This document shows positions 25,889 to 34,978 of a stretch of DNA of 64,000 bases, piece by piece. Every line of letters starts with the position of its first letter. Position 1 is the first letter of the stretch. The notes below the pieces were generated by a model. It saw nothing but the letters and a program-made list of their open reading frames with translations, ran no database searches and was not told where the DNA came from. This DNA comes from Laguncularia racemosa (Eukaryota; Streptophyta; Magnoliopsida; Myrtales; Combretaceae), in the NCBI GenBank assembly GCA_037954665.1, contig JBBMOL010000081.1:1596313-1660312 (forward strand), read 5' to 3'. A program made the position numbers and the translations under genes.

Positions 25889-26140
25889 TCCTTATGTAGA
25901 AGTCGAGTAATGGAATGTCTTCGACTTGCTAAATTTGGAATTCCTTCTTCCACATATGCAAGATATCCTTGGAAAAGACAACTGAAGATCTTGCATTAGG
26001 GTATTTGGCCAAGAATGATCTTCCTCAACATCTTTTGAACATTCCATTGTGAAATCCATTTCATTCCAAATATCTCCCAAGCCATCATCTTGAATGTTGC
26101 TTGAATTATTCCCTTCACCATCTATACTATCATAGACACT
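25889..26140 (-). pseudogene. Possible fragment of a CLASSY/DRD1-like SNF2 gene
   Basis: The minus strand encodes an acidic, serine-rich stretch followed by LGDIWNEMDFTMECSKDV, EEDHSWPN and then ISCICGRRNSKF. An acidic region with a (D/E)-(I/L)-W-x-E-M motif followed by an H...C-x2-C-like block resembles the segment before the helicase domain in plant CLASSY/DRD1 SNF2-type proteins, which act in RNA-directed DNA methylation. The helicase domain is not present, and there is no long frame beyond about 62 codons. It would be a captured or stranded gene fragment. The match rests on short motifs only and could be wrong. Confidence 0.3.
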
Positions 26141-26279
26141 TCTCTTGTCTATGAAGCATCTTTGAACCTTTCAACGAACTACTTGTACGGTAACCCGTAG
26201 GATTTAGCAGTCCTTAAAGGTTTGTATCATCTTCTTTCTTCTCTTCTTTGTTGATATTTCCACCTACGATTCCTTATAC

Positions 26280-27590
26280 TTTCTACTGGTTTTCATCCTC
26301 ACTCACACTTCCATTATACATACACCAACCTTTCCCACACACCACATGCACACTAACATACATATATTCTTATCCATTTACATACACACTTCACACACCA
26401 CACATGCACCTATACATGCATACACAATTGCTCCTTTCACCTTCTACACCACTATCATACACACATACACACATGCCCTACATAAACTTCACACCACCAA
26501 TACATACTTGCCCACATACTCTACATACATTACACACCACTAATACATACTTGCCCACATACTCTACATACATTACACACTTCCTATATACATACTCACA
26601 CATACCCACACCATACATTATCTCATACACCTACTCACATACTCTATATATGCCTTACATCACTAATACACACACCCACATACTTTGCACACACTACATT
26701 CACCTTTTGCACCCATACGCCACACATCATCTTATATACATACATACTTACCCATGTACACCACTCCTCCTATATACACATCACATGCCTACTCACCACA
26801 CGTCCTTCACGCATATACACACATATCATGTACTCCACCTACCATCCATATACACACATGTATCGTATACCCCACATCTTCCATACACCTATACATACAC
26901 TCCACACATCCTACACCTTTCATACATATACACATACACCCTTACAAGCTAAATGGCATCCACACACACACACACAAACCGCACCTACTATACACCATCC
27001 ATATGCATACACCCCTTTCGCTTACACCCCATATCATCCTACACATACACACATACACTCTCGATTCCTCCTTCTCCCTTTCACATACACATACCCATTT
27101 ACGTACACACACATACACATCCTCCTCCACACACACACTCAGACACACCTTCGTTCACACACACACACTCACATACACCTCCTTCCTCGCACGCACCCAC
27201 GCACCATCATTCGCACACATACACACTTTCCCACATACAGCACACACATCCCTACATACATACGCATACATACATCTTTCTACATTCCGCACACTACCAC
27301 ACACACTTACATACATAACTTTACATCTCGCACACACCTATACACTTCCTCATTCATGCACATACTCATACATATCTTCATTCCCGCACACACTTACTCA
27401 CCTTCCTCCACACACACACTCTCATACATCCTACACCATCATCCACACATACACATGCATCTTCCTCATCCACACACACAACTGCAAACACGTACACAAC
27501 CTCCATTCGTGCACATCTACACACTCTCACACACACCCTTCACTGTCTCATACACATACATACACCTTTGCTCCTTCTCCCCCTTCCCAT
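26280..27590. repeat. Nearly G-free low-complexity tract (CACATA-rich)
   Basis: The plus strand is built from CACA, CATACA, TACACC and CTTC words with very little G: I count 18 G in the 540 bases 26341-26880. Because TAG and TGA need G, long open frames appear in all three plus-strand frames (26248-26952, 26685-27890, 26828-27661); they encode Thr/His/Tyr/Pro-rich strings and are not genes. A 43-bp direct repeat occurs at 26499 and 26542. Relative to the minus-strand LTR it lies in, the sense strand is nearly C-free. Confidence 0.9.
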
Positions 27591-27653
27591 TGCAACAGCC
27601 CACTGCCGCTATTGGATCGCTGCCATTATTGTTGTTGTTCTCCCACACACACA

Positions 27654-27658
27654 CCACG
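27654..27658 (+). repeat. 5-bp target site duplication, left copy (CCACG)
   Basis: CCACG directly before the TG of the left LTR; the same five bases follow the right LTR at 32723-32727. Confidence 0.9.
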
Positions 27659-28474
27659 TGATGAGAGCCATGATGGGAGCCAAGCCAGAAGATGGAATGT
27701 GGATCCTCTTGAAGTGCCACCTGGACCGATCATAAGAACTCAAGCGAAACGATTCAAGGAAGCACTTAACGGGTTGATAAAGGATGTCCACGAAGCCGGA
27801 AAGGATTGGAGCAACCATGAAGCCGGAAAGGATTGGAGCAACCATGAGAATGCTTTTGCTCTTGTACAAGTCATAACGGATACGGGTTGAAGGGGGCGTG
27901 TCTTTACAAGGCACGGCCGTGTAGTGAGTCTGGAGGCTCCACAGAAGCATACATGGCCGTATACACAGTTCAAAGGCACGGCCGTGTATGGTGTCAAGAA
28001 TATCTACAAAAACATACACGGCCAGAAAGGTACGGCCATGTATAACGTCTACGCCGGCTACTACGCCAGCTCCAACGCCGCTGGCCTTTAATTCCCTGTT
28101 TTGTTATTTTTCCGCAACTTAATGATGTTATGTCTTTTTGGGCTTTTATTATTACGAATTGTAAACCCTACTATAAAGCTTCTAGGGTTGAGAACAGAGA
28201 TATAGAACATACAAGGTTGAATAACATATTTGAGAGAATTTCACTTAGTTCTTTAAAGAACTTCTCTTGAACTTATCGAATTTTCTTCTGTGGCGTTCAT
28301 CCCAACTTATCAATCTGTCTTTCATCCCGATTGTGGCGTCCACATAATATACCAAGGTTCTTGCCTCACTTATAGGCAACAGGTCGCGGTTTCCACTCGA
28401 TTGTTTGGCATCTTGGTAGCAATTCCGAACGTATTGGTATTGGGTTTCGTCATACGTGGGCGTGGTTCGTATCA
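27659..28474 (+). repeat. 5' LTR of element D (816 bp)
   Basis: Begins TGATGAGAGCC, ends TTCGTATCA. The first 230 bases carry a copy of the polyprotein tail (open to TGA at 27888-27890), including a duplicated 27-bp unit at 27792-27845 that encodes the repeat HEAGKDWSN. Four partial copies of ACACGGCCGTGT lie at 27911-28045, upstream of a TATA box CTATAAAG at 28171-28178. Confidence 0.93.
28171..28178 (+). promoter_or_regulatory. TATA box of element D 5' LTR
   Basis: CTATAAAG, conserved in the other LTR at 32416-32423. Transcription would start about 30 bases downstream. Confidence 0.55.
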
Positions 28475-28477
28475 ATT

Positions 28478-28495
28478 TGGTATCAGAGCCTAGGT
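28478..28495 (+). other. Primer-binding site (initiator tRNA-Met type) of element D
   Basis: TGGTATCAGAGCC begins four bases after the LTR. It is the common plant LTR-retrotransposon site complementary to the 3' end of initiator tRNA-Met. Confidence 0.85.
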
Positions 28496-28922
28496 TTGTT
28501 AAACATCGGTTCGGTTTGAGGAAGGTAACATCAAAACCCTAACTCCAATCGTTCATATCAATTGTTCATATCAAGTTCATAGTGTTAATTGTCTATTGAA
28601 AGTGTAGTGTCTCCTATTCACTTTTGTTACAAAAAAAAAAAGAACGTGATCAAGAGCAACAAACAAAGGCAACAAAAAAGGAAAGAAAAAGAGGAAAATT
28701 TCGAGCCCCTAGATTTGTTTTGAATTCTACGGAAGGGATTGGTGTAGTTTGGTCAGTTCCAAGAGAATTGAGAAGAGGAATTGGTGAGTTGATATCGTCA
28801 TTGCTTGTGAGAATACACGAGTGACTGTGTGATATCATTCTTTGAGCGAAACACGTAAGGGAGTGTATCGTGAGGCTTAATTATATATATTTGTGTTAGT
28901 ACTAATCTTTTCTACAGGAACT

Positions 28923-30008
28923 ATGTCGAGGCAACATTCTCCTGAAGGTGAGAGGGGAAGGTTTGATGCTAGGTTAGTGATTGAGGCATTGAGGGGTGAG
29001 ATGAAGAGGATGTTTCAGGAGGTCATGGAACAAATTCATGAGACGGTGGAACAAAAACTAGAGCAATCTAAAAACGTCTTCCAAGGGCGTAAGAGGGAGA
29101 GTTGTTCTAGGAGAGTGCAACGGGGTGGAGATGAAATGTCTGATGATGAATTTGATGAACCTTCTGTCGGGAGTTATAGAGGTTATAGTGGTAAGAATAG
29201 AGAAACTAGGGATTGGGAAGATAGAGGAGATAGGAATAGAGAGGATAATCAATTGAGTAATATAAAGATGAAGATTCCTCCTTTCCAAGGGAAGAATGAT
29301 CCCGAGGCGTACTTAGAGTGGGAGAAGAAGGTAGAGATGGTGTTTGATTGTCACAATTATAGTGGGAGAAAGAAAGTGAAGCTTGCTGCCATTGAATTTT
29401 CGGATTATGCCATAATGTGGTGGGATCAACTGATGTTGAATAGAAGAAGGAATGGTGAACCACCTATTGAGTCTTGGGAAGAGATGAAGAGGGTGATGAA
29501 GAAGCGGTTTGTGCCTGCGTATTACTATCGTGAATTGCACAACAAATTGCAAACTCTTAAGCAGGGAAGCCGAAGTGTGGATGAGTATTTCAAGGAGATG
29601 GAGGTTACTATGATTAGGGCGAATGTAGAGGAGGATAGAGAGGCTACCATGGCTAGGTTTCTTGCTGGATTGAATAGAGAAATTCAAAATGTCGTAGAAT
29701 TGCAGCATTATGTAGAATTGGAAGATATGGTTCATATGGCTATAAAGGTTGAGAACCAACACAGGAGGAAAGGTAGTAGTACTGCACGGTTTCAACAGGG
29801 TGCTGGTTCATCCACCTGGAAGACTAACCAATGGAAGAAGGAAGAAAAGCCTTTACCCACCAAACCAAAAGGAGAGCAGAGGCAAGCGGGTTCTACTCCT
29901 GGTAACCAAGGTTAACCTGATTCTTCTACTCCTAGAAATCGTGACATTTGATGTTTTAAATGCCAAGGTAGAGGTCATATTGCTAGTTAATGTCCGAATA
30001 GGTGTGTT
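28923..30008 (+). pseudogene. Element D gag (capsid plus broken zinc knuckle)
   Basis: From the ATG at 28923 ([14 protein letters not shown]) an open frame runs to a stop at 29913. A second in-frame ATG at 28893 adds ten residues but has no typical Gag start. The retrotransposon Gag domain is clear: [19 protein letters not shown], then [27 protein letters not shown] and [16 protein letters not shown]. After the stop, the frame continues as a zinc knuckle, CFKCQGRGHIAS.CPN (29958-30000), broken by stops at about 29949 and 29988 where relatives have other residues or Gln. Gag would form the particle that packages element RNA. The capsid part of about 330 residues is intact; only the nucleocapsid is broken. 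Confidence 0.85.
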
Positions 30009-30524
30009 ATGATTCTACGTGATGATGGTGAGTATGAGACTGAGGGGGATAGTGAAGAGGATGATATGCCTCCATTAGATGACGCTAGTGATGACGAGGA
30101 ACCTGCAGTAGGGAAGTTAGTGGTAGTAGTGAAGCGAGCTTTGAATGTGCAGGTGAAGGAAGAAGAGGAGGTGCAACGAGAGAATATCTTTCATACTAGA
30201 TGTTATCTAGGTGATCATATTTGCAGTTTGATCATTGATGGAGGGAGTTGCACTAATGTGGTGAGTACTTTTATTGTCAAGAGGCTGGGACTCAAGACTA
30301 CTAAACACCCTAGTCCATATAAATTGCAGTGGCTGAATGATAGTGGCGAGACTAAGGTGAGTAAGCAAGCCTTGATTGCTTTTCACATCGGTAGGTATGA
30401 GGATGAGGTGTTATGCAATGTAGTGCCGATGCAGGTGTGTCATGTGTTGTTGGGGAGGCCATGGCAGTTTGATAGGAAGGTTGTTCATGATGGCTTTTCT
30501 AACAAGTATACGCTTGTTCACTAG
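30009..30524 (+). pseudogene. Element D protease region
   Basis: Following Gag in the same reading direction, an acidic linker (TEGDSEEDDMPPLDDASDDEE) leads to an aspartic protease. The active-site motif is IIDGGSC with Asp at 30237-30239, followed by TNVVSTFIVKRLGL and the flap and C-terminal motif VCHVLLGRPWQFD. The D-G-G form instead of D-T/S-G is usual for this chromovirus group. The frame ends at TAG 30522-30524, where relatives read on (VH-Q-GK); CAG to TAG is the simplest change. The enzyme would cut the Gag-Pol precursor. It continues after the stop into a lysine/glutamate-rich linker to about 30740. Confidence 0.82.
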
Positions 30525-31903
30525 GGGAAAAGCTTTAATCTTAAACCCTTAACACCTAAACAGGTGTATGAGGATCAGTTACAGCTACAACAGTCTTTTG
30601 CAAAATATAAGGTGAGTGAAAAACAGAGGGAGAGTGAGAGAGCAAAAGACAGCGAGAAAGAAAAGGAACACAAAAGTCGATATCAAAAGGAAAAAGAGAG
30701 GAAGGCTGGTAAGTATGTGCATTGTGAGAAGAGTGGTCATGGTAAATTTTATAAACATGAAGTATTCTTGTTTAGGGAGAGTAAACTATGCATTCCAAAT
30801 TGTTCTTTAAGAGAATTATTAGTGAGGGAGTCTCATAGAGGAGGTTTAATGGGGCATTTTGGAGTAGCTAAAACCTTAGGGGTATTGTAGGAACACTTCT
30901 ATTGGCCTCACATGAAACAAGATGTTGAGAGGATTTGTGAGCGATGTGTCACGTGTAAGCAAGCAAAATCTAGAGTCCAACCTCATGGGCTTTATACCCC
31001 ACTTCCCATTCCTCATGAGCCTTGGGTAGATATTTCCATGGATTTTGTGTTAGGATTACCCAAGTCTAGGCATGGTCGAGATTCTATATTTGTAGTTGTA
31101 GATAGATTTTCTAAGATGGCACATTTCATTCCTTGCCACAAAACAGATGATGCTTGCAATATTGCTAATTTGTTCTTTAGGGAAGTTGTGAGATTACATG
31201 GTATGCCTAGAACAATCGTATCGGATATAGATGCTAAGTTCTTGAGCTACTTCTGGAAGACCCTGTGGGCTAAGTTAGGAACTAAGCTATTGTTTTCTAC
31301 TACTTGTCATCCATAGACTGATGGTCAAATTGAGGTAGTAAATCGAACTTTATCTACTTTGTTAAGGGCAGTCATTAAAAAGAACATTAAAAGTTGGGAG
31401 GATTGCTTGCCGCATGTTGAATTTGCCTATAATTGCACAATGCATTCTGCTACTAAGTTTACTCCTTTTGAAATTATCTATGGTTTTAATCCACTAACTC
31501 CTTTGGATTTATCACCTCTGCCTATTTCTGAGTATGTTAATCTAGATGGTAAGAAGAAAGCAGAATTTGTTAAACAGATCCATAAGAAGGCAAGACTAAA
31601 CATTGAGCGAAGAACAGAGTAGTATGTGAAACAAGCCAATAAGGGTCGTCGACAAGCTGTCTTTGAACCTGGAGACTAGGTTTGGGTTCACATGTGCAAA
31701 GAGCGGTTTCCTGTGCAGTGTCGATCTAAATTACTTCCTAGAGGCGATGGACCATTTCAAATTCTTGAGCGCATCAATGATAATGCATACAAGATAGATT
31801 TGCCAGGTGAGTATCAAGTAAGTGTTACGTTTAATGTTACTGATCTGAGTCCTTTTGATGTAGGCAACGATTTGAGGACAAATCCTTTTCAAGAGGAGGG
31901 GAA
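30525..31903 (+). pseudogene. Element D linker and integrase; RT and RNase H deleted
   Basis: A charged linker (30564-30740, many K and E) passes abruptly, near 30745, into the integrase zinc-binding region (ESKLCIPNCSLRELLVRESH, GGLMGHFGVAKTL, then [11 protein letters not shown] at 30940-30964). RT and RNase H, about 2 kb in relatives, are absent. The catalytic core keeps the D,D35E triad: Asp 31041, Asp 31224, Glu 31332. The C-terminal region holds [33 protein letters not shown] and TFNVTDLSPFDVG. In-frame stops lie at about 30888, 31314, 31620 and 31677, each explained by one C-to-T or G-to-A change in a Gln or Trp codon. Integrase would join element DNA to the chromosome. The tail runs on through the polypurine tract into the 3' LTR. 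Confidence 0.9.
31890..31903 (+). other. Polypurine tract of element D
   Basis: AAGAGGAGGGGAA immediately precedes the 3' LTR start TGATGAGAG. Confidence 0.85.
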
Positions 31904-32722
31904 TGATGAGAGCCATGATGGGAGCCAAGCCAGAAGATGGAATGTGGATCCTCTTGAAGTGCCACTTGGACCGATCACAAGAACTCGAGCGAAACGATTC
32001 AAGGAAGCACTTAACGGGTTGATAAAGGATGTCCACGAAGCCGGAAAGGATTGGAGCAACCATGAAGCCGGAAAGGATTGGAACAACCATGAGAATGCCC
32101 TTGCTCTTGTACAAGTCATAACGGATATGGGTTAAAGGGGGCGTGTGTTTACAAGGCATGGCCGTGTAGTGAGTCTGGAGGCTCCACAAAAACATATATG
32201 GTCGTATACACGGTTCAAAGGCACGACCGTGTATGGTGTCAAGAATATCTATAGAAACATACACGTCTAGAAAGGCACGGCCGTGTATACACTCTACGCC
32301 GGCTACTACGCCAGCTCCAATGCCGTCGGCCTTTAATTCCCTGTTTTGTTATTTTTCCGCAACTTAATGATGTTATGTCGTTTTGGGCTTTTATTATTAC
32401 GAATTGTAAACCCTACTATAAAGCTTCTAGGGTTGAGAACAGAGATATAGAACATACAAGGTTGAATAACATATTTGAGAGAATTCCTCTCTTGGTTCTT
32501 TAAAGAACTTCTCTTGAACTTATCGGATTTTCTTCCGTGGCATTCATCCCGACTTATCAATCGGTCTTTCATCCCGATTGTGGCGTCCACATAATATACC
32601 AAGGTTCTTGCCTCACTTATAGGCAACGGGTCGCGGTTTCCACTCGATTGTTTGGCATCTTGGGTAGCAATTCCGAACGTATTGGTATTGGGTTTCGTCA
32701 CACGTGGGCGTGGTTCGTATCA
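31904..32722 (+). repeat. 3' LTR of element D (819 bp), also encoding the polyprotein tail
   Basis: Begins TGATGAGAGCC, ends TTCGTATCA. The reading frame from integrase crosses the boundary and continues to TAA at 32133-32135, giving LGPITRTRAKRFKEALNGL and two HEAGKDW(S/N)N repeats from a 27-bp duplication (32037-32090). The TRTRAK motif resembles the basic CR-like tail of CRM-type chromoviruses, whose coding also enters the LTR; this is a family inference. Palindrome-like motifs lie at 32155-32290. Confidence 0.92.
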
Positions 32723-32727
32723 CCACG
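32723..32727 (+). repeat. 5-bp target site duplication, right copy (CCACG)
   Basis: Matches 27654-27658 exactly. Confidence 0.9.
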
Positions 32728-33750
32728 CACCTCGGCTCCTTCTCTCCTTTTCTCATTTTTCTTTTCCTCCTCCACCGCTGCTGCCGCCGCCGCCTCCGTC
32801 ATCAAGGAAGGAAACGAGACGGACTCAACTTGGAAATTGTTGTCACCATCATTGCCGTCGCCGTTGTGCAGCCGCTGCCGCGGTGGTCGCCATGGCTGCC
32901 AGTGAGGAACCGTTGCCGCTGTCATGGCGATCGTCGCGGCTGCCGACATGGCTACCGCAGTTTTAGTCGTCGTCGTTGTTGTTCCATTGCTGTCACCGTT
33001 GCTATTGTCGCTGGAGTTGCCGTCGGATGTTGCAACCGCTGTTGCCGCCATGGTTGGGGTCGCTGCTACTATTCGTCACCACAGTTGCCATCATTGGGAA
33101 AGGAGACAAGGCAACACGACGCCAAGCCACTATCGCGGACACCATTGCTGCCGTTGTAGTGGTCGTCATTGCTAGGTCACCGTTTATTGTTGCTGCTATT
33201 GAGGACCGTCATTGCTGCTATTGAAGGCCGTGGTTATCGTCACTACCGTTTACTGTTACTATCGCTGTTGTCGTCATGATTGTTGTCGCCGTGGTTACTG
33301 TTGCTGCGTCGTCGTTGTTGCTATGATTGAGGTTTCCATGGTTGTTGCCATAGTCGGAGTCGAAGGGGAAAGGATTTAACGAAGAGAGTGACGAAGTGGA
33401 AACACACCTCATCGGGGAGTACAAAAATGACGAGGATGAAGGAAGGAAGGGGAAGCTGCACAAGTCCAGGGAAGAATCAGGGGAAAAGATGATGCAACCG
33501 GAGAAGAAGAAGGGAAGAAGAAGAAGATCCAAGAGGAGAAGAGAAGCACGGTGGTTAGCTGAGAAGGAAAAGAAGAGAATGGGAAGGGAAGAAGACACGA
33601 TCCAGTAGAAGAAGAAAGGAAGAAAAAGAGAAAAAGAACAAGAAGGAAGAAGAAGGTCGGAATGAAGAAGAAGAAAAGGAAGAAAGAGGGAGTGAAGGGC
33701 AAGACGGCTAGGGGGTTGTCCAGCGACGTGATGAGTGTGATAACCCGTCA
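32728..33750 (-). other. GC-rich triplet region and purine-rich tract, leader-like part of a minus-strand LTR
   Basis: 32728-33370 is a degenerate run of GCC, GTC, GTT and TTG triplets. 33370-33670 is almost all A and G on the plus strand. Many overlapping frames are open in several registers, which is the effect of triplet periodicity and not a sign of a gene. On the minus strand this follows an AT-rich block with TA-rich sequence near 33.82 kb, fitting the transcribed leader of a long LTR. It continues the G-poor tract once element D is removed. Confidence 0.45.
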
Positions 33751-34120
33751 TGCCTCCCCTACTGCTACTGCTGTTGTGTCTAGTCGGACGCGATTTGACT
33801 TTTTTTTTTTTTTAAGTTAAGAATATATATTATATTATATTATAAATATCTCTATTTTATTATTTTGCTCACTTACAAAAATATCTTTAAATTTTGTATT
33901 TTTTAGCATTTTATTACGAAAGTTTATGTCTAAGCTAATTTGTTTATCCCGAAGATAAATATTTACTCTAAATTTTAATTTGATATTTCTATATTAAAAA
34001 GTTTTAAATTAATTTCGTTATTTAACCAAATATTGTTTAAAAATTACATTTCAGAAAATTTATTATTCTATTTATTTCCTTTAATTGTTTATATAACTTT
34101 TCGAAATTTCAGGATTTACA
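33751..34120 (-). repeat. Start of a long minus-strand LTR related to the LTR of element E
   Basis: On the minus strand the sequence starts TGTAAATCCTGAAAT at 34120. It matches the start of the element E LTR (TGTAAAATCCTCAAAAT at 50169), then TTGGTTAAAT near 34.03 kb versus 50.30 kb. Across 33884-33990 versus 50345-50447 (opposite strand) about 100 bp align with words such as ATTTTATTACGAAA and CTAAGCTAATTTG. It supports reading 24.57-34.12 kb, minus element D, as one LTR-like block of about 4.5 kb. Confidence 0.6.
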
Positions 34121-34466
34121 AATTTAGTGAATTTCTTATTTACACTAACACACACCATCCTACTAACCAGTAACACACTACCCCTTTTTCTCTCCTTTTC
34201 TTCCTCTTAATTGGTTTTCAACTCAAATGAGTAAACCTATCTCCTTCTTAACTTACCTTGTAAGAATAACAAGTGATTTTCAAATCCCATGATCTAATCC
34301 TTTCACCATTTATACATTCAAATCTTTAAACCAATATTTTTCATATTTGATTTTTTCTTTCTTTCTTTTTTCTTCTTTTTTTTTTTTTGAGTGAAGTGTT
34401 ACAAAGAAATTGGTCCTATTTATAGAAATTGTTGAAGATGTAGGGGAATTGGGATGTTAACACAAC

Positions 34467-34665
34467 AGGAAAGTTGAATGATGAGGCAACATCTTCTTAC
34501 ACAAATTTGGAGTATTACAGCTTGCAATCAAAAGTACTTTATTGTACACACTTGCTATTATCCAATTGGTGGAGTTTGTAATGGTGCCTTGAACTGTTGT
34601 TTACGATCAAGCAGCAACACTCCAAATTTGTATTGGAAGACATAGCCACTTCACTTTCTTAGACA
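34467..34665 (+). ncRNA. Candidate hairpin (inverted-duplication, proto-MIRNA-like), copy 1
   Basis: Arm 1 (34467-34520) and the reverse complement of arm 2 (34612-34664) align over about 52 bases, with a perfect run ACAAATTTGGAGT and flanking blocks GAAAGT, GAA and TCTTC; the loop is about 90 bases. Arm 1 plus part of the loop also aligns directly with 14975-15100 (GAAAGTTGAATGATGAGGCAAC is exact), while arm 2 matches the opposite strand of the same segment (TCCAAAT.TGTATTGGAAGAC). A fold-back of both orientations of a gene fragment is how young plant MIRNA or siRNA loci arise. There is no expression evidence, so the RNA gene call is an inference. Confidence 0.35.
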
Positions 34666-34773
34666 AGTGAAACTCATATGTATAATGGTTAGAGGGTTTC
34701 CATGTCATATACTTATACATGATAGAATGCAACATAGGAGTAGATGATATATGGAGTAAAATAAATATGTTGT

Positions 34774-34867
34774 TGAAGATATATTATTTACTTCTTATTA
34801 AAAATCAAATCTCATACTATTTGATTCTTATGAGATTTGATTCTTAATAATATATATAAATATCTTC
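34774..34867. repeat. Second fold-back in module B, copy 1
   Basis: Arms of 22 bases (34795-34816 and 34829-34850, TTATTAAAAATCAAATCTCATA against its complement, one mismatch) with a 12-base loop; looser pairing extends out to GAAGATAT and ATATCTTC. It is conserved in copy 2. Confidence 0.85.
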
Positions 34868-34953
34868 TTCTATATTATTAAGCCAACACACTAAGTTTTG
34901 GGTTCCACATCCATTTAATACTATTTTAGCCCTAACAATCAATCCCTCTTTCA

Positions 34954-34978
34954 CCCCCCCCCCCCCCCCCCCCCCCCC
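34954..34978 (+). repeat. Poly-C run (25 C), followed by (TC)n
   Basis: Twenty-five uninterrupted C, then TCTCTCTCTCTC. The matching place in copy 2 has only short CCCC. The true length is uncertain because such runs are hard to sequence. Confidence 0.9.

Larger units (their letters stand above)
27659..32722 (+). mobile_element. LTR retrotransposon D: chromovirus-like, RT and RNase H missing
   Basis: A 5064-bp element with two similar LTRs (27659-28474 and 31904-32722), a primer-binding site, gag, protease, integrase and a polypurine tract, bounded by CCACG duplications. Counting by eye, the LTRs differ at about 40 of ~818 positions, mostly transitions. With the often used grass rate of 1.3e-8 per site per year this suggests an insertion of roughly two million years; that rate may not fit this species. 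Domain order Gag-PR-[no RT/RH]-IN and the DGGSCTN protease motif point to the CRM/Reina/Galadriel branch of chromoviruses. Many stops show it is inactive now. Confidence 0.92.

Noticed and set aside
26248..27890. Long plus-strand open frames (234, 401 and 277 codons)
   Set aside because: They overlap in different frames, encode Thr/His/Tyr/Pro-rich low-complexity strings, and are open because the tract has almost no G. The 401-codon frame runs by chance into the coding tail in the 5' LTR of element D.
28893..29915. ATG at 28893 as the gag start
   Set aside because: The ten extra residues are hydrophobic and unlike Gag starts; ATG at 28923 (MSRQHSPEG) is more likely.
31731..32264. 177-codon minus-strand frame in the element D 3' LTR, and its relative at 27609-28019
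   Set aside because: Antisense shadow of the polyprotein tail; both copies are LTR sequence.
32537..33751. Many overlapping frames of 80-180 codons on both strands
   Set aside because: Triplet-like composition (GCC/GTC/GTT and AAG/GAA) keeps several frames open at once; no domain or start context supports any.
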